A program made the translations under genes and the position numbers. Shown here in pieces: positions 14,491 through 20,789 of a stretch of DNA of 20,789 nucleotides. Numbering within the stretch: position 1 is the stretch's first letter; each line of letters starts with the position of its first letter. This DNA comes from a virus. Below the pieces are notes generated by a model. That model was not told the DNA's origin and searched no databases. It worked only from the letters and a program-made list of their open reading frames with translations. The stretch covers positions 1 through 20,789 of IMG/VR virus record IMGVR_UViG_3300008110_000668; one strand, given 5' to 3'.

Positions 14491-14901
14491 ATGACACCAG
14501 AAGTAAAAAAAATTGGAAATAAGTTATTTGACAAAGTAGAATTGGCAAGTCAAAAAGTAGAATTAGGAGTTGTTGAAGATATAGCTAAAATGATATCAGA
14601 TGCAAATTCTTTATTAAAGACATTAGTTGATGATAAAACATTATTAGCAAATGCAGACAAAGCTATTGCAGCAGCAAATGCAAATGCTGATAAAGTTGCA
14701 GTTGCATCAGAAAAAAATGTTCAAAAAGCAAATTCAATATTACCTAAAATTGGAACTATATTAGATAAAGCAGACCAAGCAGCAAAAGGTTTGGGATTAG
14801 ATAGTAAAGGTATTACTGGTTATACTGATTTAGATAAACTTTATTTTGCATTAGAAGCAGCACAAAAAGAAGTTGGTGTAAGTTATAAATTTCAAAACTA
14901 A
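14491..14901 (+). CDS. Helical virion-block protein of unknown function (136 aa)
   Basis: Starts MTPEVKKIGNKLFDKVELAS. The middle is an Ala/Asn/Asp/Lys-rich amphipathic helix (NADKAIAAANANADKVAVAS) that would form a coiled coil; the C-terminus has KGITGYTDLDKLYFALEAAQ. It lies between the protease and the scaffold-like gene, so a scaffold accessory, head-completion or internal virion role is possible. There are no cysteines and no membrane segment. The inverted-repeat leader ends 5 nt before the ATG. Confidence 0.65.
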   Translation: MTPEVKKIGNKLFDKVELASQKVELGVVEDIAKMISDANSLLKTLVDDKTLLANADKAIAAANANADKVAVASEKNVQKANSILPKIGTILDKADQAAKGLGLDSKGITGYTDLDKLYFALEAAQKEVGVSYKFQN

Positions 14902-14906
14902 TAAAA

Positions 14907-15482
14907 ATGAACGTAGTAAATCAAATTAAAGAACTTTTGGGTATGGAAGTAAAACTTGCTCAAATGAAACTAATTGATGGTGTTACTGTTATTGAAGCAG
15001 AAACATTTGAAGTTGGAGATTACACAGAAACTAAACCATCTGTATTTATCTTAAATGAAGAAGAAAAAGTACCAATGCCAGTTGGAGAGTATATTCTTGA
15101 AGATGGTAATGTATTAAAAGTAGAAGTAGAAGGTATTATTGCTTCTATTGAAATGCCAGAAGAAGAAGCACCTGAAGTAGAAGTAGAAGTAGAAACTACT
15201 AAAAAAGAAGAAGAAATGGCAACTGAAGCAGCTACACCAAAAAGAGTAATTGAAAGTGTTACTAAAGAAATGTTCTTTTCTGAAATTGAAAAATTAAGAG
15301 CAGAAATTGCTGAATTAAAATTATCAAAAACTGAAGTAGTAGAAGCAGTTGAATTGTCAAATGATAACATTGAAGTTTTATCACATAATCCTGATGCAAC
15401 TAATGAAGTTAAATTGAATTTATATTCAAGAAAAAGAAATGCTACAACGCTTGATGTAGTATTAAGTAAATTAAATAAATAA
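14907..15482 (+). CDS. Scaffold-like acidic protein before the capsid gene (191 aa)
   Basis: Ends 23 nt before the major capsid gene. Layout: residues 1-80 are beta-rich (KLIDGVTVIEAETFEVGDY); 81-103 are very acidic (MPEEEAPEVEVEVE); 110-140 form a coiled coil (TKEMFFSEIEKLRAEIAEL); the basic C-terminus NLYSRKRNATTLDVVLSKLN resembles capsid-binding tails of scaffolds. This is consistent with an internal scaffold that is degraded by the XkdF-like protease. An in-frame ATG at 15216 (M104) after an A/G-rich stretch could start an 88-residue coiled-coil form. The GAAGTA hexamer is repeated three times (15174-15191). Call rests on position and composition. Confidence 0.65.
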   Translation: MNVVNQIKELLGMEVKLAQMKLIDGVTVIEAETFEVGDYTETKPSVFILNEEEKVPMPVGEYILEDGNVLKVEVEGIIASIEMPEEEAPEVEVEVETTKKEEEMATEAATPKRVIESVTKEMFFSEIEKLRAEIAELKLSKTEVVEAVELSNDNIEVLSHNPDATNEVKLNLYSRKRNATTLDVVLSKLNK

Positions 15483-15505
15483 TAAAAATAAAAATTAAAT
15501 AAAAA

Positions 15506-16450
15506 ATGGCTACAACAACAAGTATTACAACAACTTATGCTGGAGAATTTGCTGGTAAGTATATATCTGCTGCATTATTATCTGCTTCTACTATCGAAAA
15601 TGGTGGTATTGAAGTAAAACCAAACATCAAATACAAAGAGGTAATCAAGAAAATTGCAACTGACGGGATTGTTAAGAATGCAACTTGTGATTTTGATGCT
15701 ACTTCTACTGTAACATTAACTGAAAGAATTATACAACCAGAAGAATTTCAGGTAAATTTGCAATTATGCAAGAAAGATTTCCGTAGTGATTGGGAAGCGG
15801 TTCAAATGGGTTATTCTACATTTGATACTTTGCCACCTGCATTTGCTGATTTCTTATTAGCACACGTTGCAGCTAAAGTTGCTGAAAAAACAGAACAAAA
15901 CATTTGGAAAGGTGCTACTGCTACTGCTGGTGAGTTTGACGGATTTGTAACACTTGCTACTGCTGATGCAACTGTTTTAGATGTAGCTTCTCCTGCTTCA
16001 GGTGGTGTAACTGCTGCTAATGTAATTGCTGAAATGGGTAAAGTAGTGGATTTAATTCCTGCTACACTTTACGGAAAAGAAGATTTGTATTTATACGTTT
16101 CACAATCAGTTGCTCGTGATTATGTAAGAGCATTAGGTGGATTTGGAGCATCAGGTTTAGGTGCTAATGGTACAAACGCACAAGGAACACAATGGTGGAA
16201 CAATGGTTCACTTTCTTTTGATGGTGTTAAAATCTTTGTTTGTAATGGTATGGCTAACGATTATATGATGGCTGCTCAAAAATCTAACTTATTCTTTGGA
16301 ACTGGTTTATTAGCAGATAGCCAAGAAGTTAAGTTAATTGATTTGTCTGACCTTGATGGTTCACAAAATGTTAGAGTAGTAATGAGATTTACTGCTGGTG
16401 TACAATACGGAATTGGTTCAGAGATTGTACTTTACACTCCTGCAGCATAA
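15506..16450 (+). CDS. Major capsid protein (HK97-fold type)
   Basis: The 314-residue main shell protein. It starts MATTTSITTTYAGEFAGKYI and has NGGIEVKPNIKYKEVIKKI, then LCKKDFRSDWEAVQMGYSTF, a helix FADFLLAHVAAKVAEKTEQN (compatible with the long spine helix), LYLYVSQSVARDYVRALGG, and a C-terminal MRFTAGVQYGIGSEIVLYT. This is the pattern of Bacteroidota phage capsid proteins preceded by a scaffold. It uses more G/C-ending codons and a wider codon range than the neighbours, and a strong terminator follows, both fitting very high expression. No Ig-like insertion seen. Confidence 0.85.
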   Translation: MATTTSITTTYAGEFAGKYISAALLSASTIENGGIEVKPNIKYKEVIKKIATDGIVKNATCDFDATSTVTLTERIIQPEEFQVNLQLCKKDFRSDWEAVQMGYSTFDTLPPAFADFLLAHVAAKVAEKTEQNIWKGATATAGEFDGFVTLATADATVLDVASPASGGVTAANVIAEMGKVVDLIPATLYGKEDLYLYVSQSVARDYVRALGGFGASGLGANGTNAQGTQWWNNGSLSFDGVKIFVCNGMANDYMMAAQKSNLFFGTGLLADSQEVKLIDLSDLDGSQNVRVVMRFTAGVQYGIGSEIVLYTPAA

Positions 16451-16469
16451 TCATAAATAAATAAATTCT

Positions 16470-16504
16470 AAAAGGGTGGTGGAATAAACACCACCTTTTT
16501 TTTT
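16470..16504 (+). terminator. Strong intrinsic terminator after the capsid gene
   Basis: GGTGGTG (16475-16481) pairs with CACCACC (16489-16495), extended by A/G-T pairs to about 12 bp, with loop GAATAAA and a run of nine Ts (16496-16504). This is the strongest hairpin in the window. Confidence 0.9.
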
Positions 16505-16524
16505 AACTTTAAAAAAATATAAAT

Positions 16525-17052
16525 ATGGCTTGTGATATTAGTTTAGGTAGATTAGAACCTTGTAAAGATAGTTCAGGAGGTTTAAAAGCAGTTTATTTTG
16601 TTAATTGGGGTGATGCTACAGGATACACTTACGATGGAACAAATACAGATGTTATTGATGCAGTAGCTGGAACACCAACAGCATACAAATATGAGTTGAA
16701 AGGTAATTCATCTTTTACACAAACAATTACATCTTCAAGAGAAAATGGTACTACATTCTTTCAACAAGAATTGGCATTAACTTTGAAAAAATTATCAATA
16801 GTTGACCACAAACAAATTAAACTTTTGGCTTATGGTAGACCACAAGTAATTGTTGAAGATAACAATGGTAATTTCTTCTATTGTGGATTAGAACACGGAA
16901 TGGATGTAACTGGAGGCACAATAGTCAGTGGCGCAGCAATGGGCGACCTCTCAGGATATACACTTACATTGACAGGAATGGAGCAAGTACCAGCGAATTT
17001 CATTGGAGATACTTTAGCTGGTGCTGGATTTACAGTAGTAGTAGGTTCTTAA
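16525..17052 (+). CDS. Probable major tail (tube) protein (175 aa)
   Basis: Begins MACDISLGRLEPCKDSSGGL, then AVYFVNWGD, TAYKYELKGNSSFTQTITS, SRENGTTFFQQELALTLKKL, HKQIKLLAYGRPQVIVEDN, and GAAMGDLSGYTLTLTGMEQ. The beta-sandwich layout with one central helix region, the size and the ...GYTLTLTG.E..PA end fit tail tube proteins; relatives in Bacteroidota phages are abundant virion proteins. It stands alone between two strong terminators, so it is expressed as its own high-level unit, as expected for a structural subunit needed in many copies. No clear -7 box is seen in front; the leader is TTTAAAAAAATATAAAT. A head decoration protein is the alternative. Confidence 0.7.
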   Translation: MACDISLGRLEPCKDSSGGLKAVYFVNWGDATGYTYDGTNTDVIDAVAGTPTAYKYELKGNSSFTQTITSSRENGTTFFQQELALTLKKLSIVDHKQIKLLAYGRPQVIVEDNNGNFFYCGLEHGMDVTGGTIVSGAAMGDLSGYTLTLTGMEQVPANFIGDTLAGAGFTVVVGS

Positions 17053-17076
17053 TAATTGTTTTTTTGTTTTTTAATT

Positions 17077-17102
17077 AAGGGGTGTTTAGGCATCCCTTTT
17101 TT
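17077..17102 (+). terminator. Intrinsic terminator after the tail tube gene
   Basis: AAGGGGTG (17077-17084) pairs with CATCCCTT (17091-17098) with one G:U pair, loop TTTAGG, and Ts from 17097 to 17102. Confidence 0.85.
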
Positions 17103-17136
17103 ATTTTAATCCTATATTAAAACAATTTTAACTTAC

Positions 17137-17154
17137 TTTTATTTTTAAATAAAA
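17137..17154 (+). promoter_or_regulatory. Inverted-repeat leader element, copy C
   Basis: TTTTATTTTTAAATAAAA, identical over 18 nt to the copy at 6337-6354 and again ending 5 nt before an ATG (17160). It follows the terminator at 17077, so it begins a new unit. TACTTTTA at 17134-17141 overlaps it but lacks the final G of a -7 box. Confidence 0.45.
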
Positions 17155-17159
17155 AGAAA

Positions 17160-17489
17160 ATGATAATTCTAAAAGAGCAAGTAGAAGAACAATCATTGAA
17201 ATTCATTCCAAGAACATATAAAGCTACATCAATAGTTTTAGTAAATGAAATGACAAATGAAAGCACTACTATAACATCTGATTTTTATATAGATGGTTAT
17301 TATCTATTTACAACAGCTACATTTGATTTAAAAGAAGGTAATTTTTATACATTATCAATTCTTAACAATACGGATGTAGTTTATAAAGACAAAATATTTT
17401 GCACAAATCAAGTTATTGCTGATTACACAATTAACAAAGATGAATATGTAGCAAATCAAACAACTAATGATTTTATAGTTTATGAATAA
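17160..17489 (+). CDS. Beta-rich small protein upstream of portal (109 aa)
   Basis: Begins MIILKEQVEEQSLKFIPRTY, then ATSIVLVNEMTNESTTITSD, YYLFTTATFDLKEGNFYTLS, and VVYKDKIFCTNQVIADYTIN. The strand pattern (FY.L.ILN.TDVVYKDKIFCTNQ) is one I know from Bacteroidota phages next to structural genes, without known role; it may be a virion protein. It overlaps the portal start by 8 nt. Confidence 0.65.
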   Translation: MIILKEQVEEQSLKFIPRTYKATSIVLVNEMTNESTTITSDFYIDGYYLFTTATFDLKEGNFYTLSILNNTDVVYKDKIFCTNQVIADYTINKDEYVANQTTNDFIVYE

Positions 17490-18975
17490 TTCTAATATTT
17501 CTATTGTAAATTTAAGTGCTTATACAAGTCCTAAAATTCAAGAAAATAAAAAGCAAGGTTATATTGAGTATGGTGATGATAACAACTACTTTCAGTTTCT
17601 AATTGATAGGTTCTTATATTCAACAACAAATGGTGCTATTATTACAGGTATATCTAATATGATATATGGTAAAGGTTTAGATGCTTTAGATGCATCAAGA
17701 AAGCCAAATGAATATGCACAAATGAAAACTTTATTTAAGCCAGATATGTTGCGTAAAGTATGTTTAGAACGTAAACTAATGGGGATGGCTTCTATGCAAA
17801 TAGTAAAGCAAAAGAATAAAGTAGTTAAAGTTGAACATTTTCCAATACATACTTTAAGAGCAGAAAAATGTAATGATAAAGGAGAAATAGAAGGATATTT
17901 CTATGCACCTGATTGGAGTAAAGTTAGACCTTCTGATAAATTAAAAAGAATACCAGCTTGGGGATTTGGTAATGGTAATGAAATAGAAATTATGGTTATA
18001 AAGCCATATTTACCAATATTTCACTATTATACACCTGTTGATTATAATGGTGCATTAGATTATGCAATGCTTGAAGAAAGCATTTCTGAATATCAAATAA
18101 ACGATGTAAAAAATGGATTTAGTGGAACTAAAGTTATCAATTTCAACAATGGTATTCCAACTGAAGAAATGCGTGACCAAATTAAAGCAGATGTAAAAAA
18201 TAAACTAACTGGTTCAAGAGGTGACAAAGTAATTGTAGCTTTTAATGCTAATGCAGAAAGCAAAACAACAGTTGAAGATATACCATTAAATGACGCACCA
18301 GCACACTATGAATATTTAAGTAATGAATGCTTTAATAAGTTAATTGTTGGTCATAGAGTTACTTCACCTATGTTATTAGGAATTAGAAATGGTGATGGTG
18401 GTTTAGGAAACAATGCAGATGAAATTAAAACTGCAACTTTATTATTTGATAATATAGTTATTAAACCATATCAATTAGAAATAATAGAAGCATTAGATGA
18501 AATATTGTTTTATAATGATATAAGTTTAAAATTATACTTTAAAACTATTCAGCCATTAGAATTTACTGAATTAGATAATACACAAAATCAAGACCAAGTA
18601 AAAGAAGAAACTGGTTTAAGTTCTCACACTTGTTTAAGTTTTGATATTGCTGATGCTTTAATTTCTAAAGGTGAAACTATGGGTAATGAATGGACTTTAG
18701 TTGATGAAGTAGAAGTTGATTATGAAAAAGAAGATGAATATGATGCTGAAATTGATTTAATAAACGAAAACAATAAAAAAAGCAAAAGTGCATTATCTAA
18801 ATTATGGGAATTTGTTTCAACAGGAACTGCAAGACCAAACGCAAAATCACCTGAACAAGATGAACTTATTGATGGTGTACAATTTATTACAAGATATGTT
18901 TATAGTGGTAATGCAACAGGGCAAAGAGAATTTTGTAAAAAAATGATTAATGCTGATAAGGTTTACAGAAAATAA
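17482..18975 (+). CDS. Portal protein, reading frame ended early by TAA (497 aa)
   Basis: Forms the dodecameric channel at one capsid vertex for DNA entry and exit. It starts MNNSNISIVNLSAYTSPKIQ, then GYIEYGDDNNYFQFLIDRFL and ITGISNMIYGKGL typical of portals; the middle has ESISEYQINDVKNGFSGTKV and VGHRVTSPMLLGIRNGDGGL, and the following helical part contains NIVIKPYQLEIIEALDEILF. After about residue 430 a linker leads to a further region GVQFITRYVYSG, REFCKKMINADKVYRK. The frame then meets TAA at 18973-18975 but continues in phase, DIIAM..., as the next ORF. In relatives I recall this segment reads YRKEDI, so one G-to-T change (GAA to TAA) would explain the stop. The portal core itself is complete. 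Confidence 0.85.
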   Translation: MNNSNISIVNLSAYTSPKIQENKKQGYIEYGDDNNYFQFLIDRFLYSTTNGAIITGISNMIYGKGLDALDASRKPNEYAQMKTLFKPDMLRKVCLERKLMGMASMQIVKQKNKVVKVEHFPIHTLRAEKCNDKGEIEGYFYAPDWSKVRPSDKLKRIPAWGFGNGNEIEIMVIKPYLPIFHYYTPVDYNGALDYAMLEESISEYQINDVKNGFSGTKVINFNNGIPTEEMRDQIKADVKNKLTGSRGDKVIVAFNANAESKTTVEDIPLNDAPAHYEYLSNECFNKLIVGHRVTSPMLLGIRNGDGGLGNNADEIKTATLLFDNIVIKPYQLEIIEALDEILFYNDISLKLYFKTIQPLEFTELDNTQNQDQVKEETGLSSHTCLSFDIADALISKGETMGNEWTLVDEVEVDYEKEDEYDAEIDLINENNKKSKSALSKLWEFVSTGTARPNAKSPEQDELIDGVQFITRYVYSGNATGQREFCKKMINADKVYRK

Positions 18976-18987
18976 GATATTATTGCT

Positions 18988-19290
18988 ATGGAAAGTCAAG
19001 CAGTTAATGCTGGTTTTGGAAAAAATGGTGCTGATAATTACTCAATCTGGCTTTACAAAGGTGGTCCAAGATGTGAGCATAAATGGTTGCGTAGAACTTA
19101 TGCAAACTTTGAAGGTGTTAAAATAGACCCAACAAGTCCAACTGCAAAAGAAAAAGTTATTAGTCCATCTATTGCTGAACAATATGGTTATAGAATTAGA
19201 AATGAAAAAGAAGTTGCTATGAAACCAGCAGATATGCCAACAAAAGGTTTTACACAAGAGTATTGGGATAAAATGGGATTTAAAAACTAA
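18988..19290 (+). CDS. C-terminal domain normally continuous with the portal-linked region (100 aa)
   Basis: In the same frame as the portal gene, separated by TAA and four codons (Asp-Ile-Ile-Ala). It opens MESQAVNAGFGKNGADNYSI and has WLYKGGPRCEHKWLRRTYAN, then GYRIRNEKEVAMKPADMPTK and ends GFTQEYWDKMGFKN. The block (A)VN.G.G..GA..Y..WLYKGG..C.H.W.R..Y is familiar as the C-terminal part of longer phage structural proteins (portal or protease fusions), function unknown. Either it is now a separate gene starting at this ATG, or it is made by read-through to give a 602-codon product. The leader GATATTATTGCT is not A-rich, unlike other starts here, which favours it being a former internal part. 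Confidence 0.65.
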   Translation: MESQAVNAGFGKNGADNYSIWLYKGGPRCEHKWLRRTYANFEGVKIDPTSPTAKEKVISPSIAEQYGYRIRNEKEVAMKPADMPTKGFTQEYWDKMGFKN

Positions 19291-19293
19291 GAT

Positions 19294-19659
19294 ATGGCAC
19301 AGGCATTATTCATAAGTAGAGATGATATTGTAAAATTTACTGCATTAAATGGCAACATTGATGTAGACCGGTTTATCCAATACATTAAAATAGCACAAGA
19401 TACACATATACAAACTTATTTAGGAACACAATTATTTAATAGACTAAATGATGATATTGTAAATGATGACTTAACTGAACCATATACAACGCTTTTAACG
19501 AAGTATATCAAACCTATGGTAATACACTGGTCTATGGTAGAAGCATTACCATTTTTGGCTATTACTATTGCTGGAAAAGGCATCTACAAACATACTTCAG
19601 AAAATGCTACAAATGTTGAAAAGAATGAAGTTGATTTCTTAATTGCCAAAACAAGCTAA
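19294..19659 (+). CDS. Head-tail connector-like protein (DUF6712-like), apparently short (121 aa)
   Basis: Starts MAQALFISRDDIVKFTALNG, then DVDRFIQYIKIAQDTHIQTY, LGTQLFNRLNDDIV, YIKPMVIHWSMVEALPFLAI, and KHTSENATNVEKNEVDFLI. The all-helical pattern matches the gp6-like adaptor class that sits under the portal. Relatives as I remember them continue for about 50 more residues after NEVD(F/Y)L; here the frame ends IAKTS-TAA and no homologous text follows in the other frames. It may be a truncated or naturally short version. It starts 3 nt after the preceding stop. Confidence 0.65.
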   Translation: MAQALFISRDDIVKFTALNGNIDVDRFIQYIKIAQDTHIQTYLGTQLFNRLNDDIVNDDLTEPYTTLLTKYIKPMVIHWSMVEALPFLAITIAGKGIYKHTSENATNVEKNEVDFLIAKTS

Positions 19660-19684
19660 CGTTAAGAAGTTAGAAATTTTTTTT
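19656..19684 (+). terminator. Weak terminator-like hairpin
   Basis: CTAAC (19656-19660) pairs with GTTAG (19669-19673), with an 8-nt loop and a T8 run at 19677-19684. The stem is short. The T run continues into A7, resembling the T-A leader elements found upstream of other genes, so the signal may serve both or neither. Confidence 0.35.
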
Positions 19685-19709
19685 AAAAAAATAGAAAACA
19701 AAATTAAAG

Positions 19710-20045
19710 ATGGGATTAAATTTTCAAAGCATTAAAGGAGACACATTTGACGAAGTAACTTTTGAATTACTATTAAACGATGCACCATATAGTTTAGAAG
19801 ATGCTATTATTAGAATGCAGTTAAGAAAAGAATATGGTGGTATTCCTGTTTTATCTTTAACTTCAGTTGCTAATGCTGGTTTAACAATTACAAACGCTGC
19901 TAATGGACTTTTTAAGATTAATGAGCAAATAATTGATATTTGTGCATATAACTATTTATATGATATAGAAATTGAGTTTGGTGATGGAACTGTTAAGACT
20001 TACATAAGTGGTAATTTTCTAATTAAAAACGATGTAACAAGATAA
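19710..20045 (+). CDS. BppU-like N-terminal domain/tail protein (111 aa)
   Basis: Begins MGLNFQSIKGDTFDEVTFEL with LEDAIIRMQLRKEYGGIPVL, LTSVANAGLTITNAANGLFK, INEQIIDICAYNYLYDIEIE and TVKTYISGNFLIKND. This immunoglobulin-like layout (KGDTF, (A)xIRMQ(L)R, then V.TY..G.F.(I/V).(N)DVT) resembles the N-terminal domain of lactococcal-type baseplate protein BppU, which anchors receptor-binding proteins. It is coupled by TAATG to the fibre-like gene that follows, consistent with an adaptor that holds it. Short stand-alone forms are common in Bacteroidota phages. Confidence 0.65.
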   Translation: MGLNFQSIKGDTFDEVTFELLLNDAPYSLEDAIIRMQLRKEYGGIPVLSLTSVANAGLTITNAANGLFKINEQIIDICAYNYLYDIEIEFGDGTVKTYISGNFLIKNDVTR

Positions 20046-20789
20046 TGAGTGATATTATAGATATAAACGTAGGAGAAACTATTGAAGAAGTTACTATTAA
20101 TGTAGTTGATAATCTAATTACAGTAAACATAAATAAAGTAACAGGTGGCGGTGGTGGAACACAAACACTTGCAGAAACTTTAGTATTAGGTAATGTAACA
20201 GGTGGTGAAAACATAAGTATTTCAAATGGTGATGCTATTATTTTAGATAATGGTTCAATGCTTAAAAAAGGAACTATTGATGCTGGTGATGGTGGTTCAG
20301 GTGGTATTGCTCAAATATGTGGTGTAGGATTTGAACATAAATGGGAAGCTGGTAGACTTTACATTATGAATAGTAATGGTAATGTTATTCGTGAAGTATC
20401 ACATAATTTTACTATTACACCAACTGCAACTGATGATGTAACAAAAGGTTTTGTTCAAGATACAAGATGGATTTTAGATAATGGTGATGTTTATGTTTGT
20501 ACTGACCCAACAGAAGGTGCAGCAGTTTGGGAATTAGTAAATACTGGTACTACACCTACACTTCAACAAGTTACTGATGAAGGAAATGAAACAACTTTGC
20601 CTATAAAAGCACACCAATTAGTAACACAAACTAATGGAAGTACAAAAGCAATGATTTTAAGTTCTAATAATGTTCAGACTGAAAGAACTGCTGAATGGCA
20701 AGATAAAGATTATACAGGTATTGCTGATATTTCAGATATTCCTGATACTTCTACTTTTGTACCTTATACAGGTGCAACTACTAATGTTG
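20045..20789 (+). CDS. Tail fibre or receptor-binding protein, N-terminal part (runs off the window)
   Basis: Starts at an ATG overlapping the preceding stop (TAATG, 20043-20047) and is open to the end of the window: 248 codons seen, C-terminus missing. It opens MSDIIDINVGETIEEVTINV, then NLITVNINKVTGGGGGTQTL (Gly linker), long beta repeats with GNVTGGENISISNG, TDPTEGAAVWELVNTG, and ends in VPYTGATTNV. The PYTGAT..V motif is typical of the joint between anchoring and fibre regions of Bacteroidota phage tail fibres, where the sequence usually continues D-L-G. The role is host attachment; specificity residues would lie in the unseen C-terminus. Confidence 0.75.
   Translation, partial: MSDIIDINVGETIEEVTINVVDNLITVNINKVTGGGGGTQTLAETLVLGNVTGGENISISNGDAIILDNGSMLKKGTIDAGDGGSGGIAQICGVGFEHKWEAGRLYIMNSNGNVIREVSHNFTITPTATDDVTKGFVQDTRWILDNGDVYVCTDPTEGAAVWELVNTGTTPTLQQVTDEGNETTLPIKAHQLVTQTNGSTKAMILSSNNVQTERTAEWQDKDYTGIADISDIPDTSTFVPYTGATTNV

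Noticed and set aside
15174-15191. Triple GAAGTA repeat
   Set aside because: It encodes the EVEVEV acidic stretch of the scaffold-like protein; too short and compositionally expected to be a functional DNA repeat.
15020-15370. 116-codon antisense ORF opposite the scaffold-like gene
   Set aside because: The Ser/Thr-rich product is the mirror of GAA/GTA-rich codons; no promoter or neighbours on that strand.

Overview
This window is a stretch of a tailed double-stranded DNA phage (or prophage) genome, very probably infecting a member of the Bacteroidota, most likely a flavobacterium. The DNA is very AT-rich. Two intergenic gaps carry the Bacteroidota -7 box TAnnTTTG, one of them with an upstream TTG. 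Starts lack Shine-Dalgarno sequences and sit behind A-rich leaders. Many proteins have the look of families I know from Bacteroidota siphophages (recognition from memory, no search run). Every gene I support is on the + strand, mostly packed with TAATG or ATGA overlaps.

Layout: (1) 1-4047, early or replication-side genes: the end of a gene and its terminator, a promoter, two tiny membrane proteins, a DUF3799-like PD-(D/E)XK nuclease, a ParB-like domain protein, a broken DNA methyltransferase, a DnaA-domain-IV-like protein and a run of very small genes. (2) 4091-6261, small and large terminase followed by small unknown genes and a second promoter. (3) 6360-13567, tail block: a two-frame gene with a candidate -1 frameshift (putative tail assembly chaperone), tail terminator-like and gp10-like proteins, two large tail proteins, a short ORF and the tape measure. 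(4) 13656-16450, head block: XkdF-like protease, a small Cys-rich protein, a helical protein, a scaffold-like acidic protein and the major capsid protein, closed by a strong terminator. (5) 16525-20789, a probable tail tube protein with its own terminator, a small virion-type protein, the portal protein cut by an in-frame TAA, a head-tail connector-like protein, a BppU-like protein and the start of a fibre or receptor-binding protein that runs off the window.

Together these form a near-complete siphovirus morphogenesis module: packaging motor, portal, protease and scaffold-assisted capsid, connectors, tape-measured tail and adsorption apparatus. The order is unusual: the tail block precedes the capsid block and the portal lies far from the terminase.

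The most interesting points are: a T9 run where a -1 slip joins the 6360 ORF to an 83-codon extension without a start codon, over a region that also looks coding in the zero frame; a portal reading frame broken by one TAA at a position that looks like a GAA-to-TAA change; a methyltransferase that has lost its DPPY-containing middle; and a repeated inverted element (TTTTATTTTTAAATAAAA and variants) at a fixed 5-nt distance from the ATG of four block-leading genes. I see no CRISPR array, tRNA, integrase or insertion sequence.
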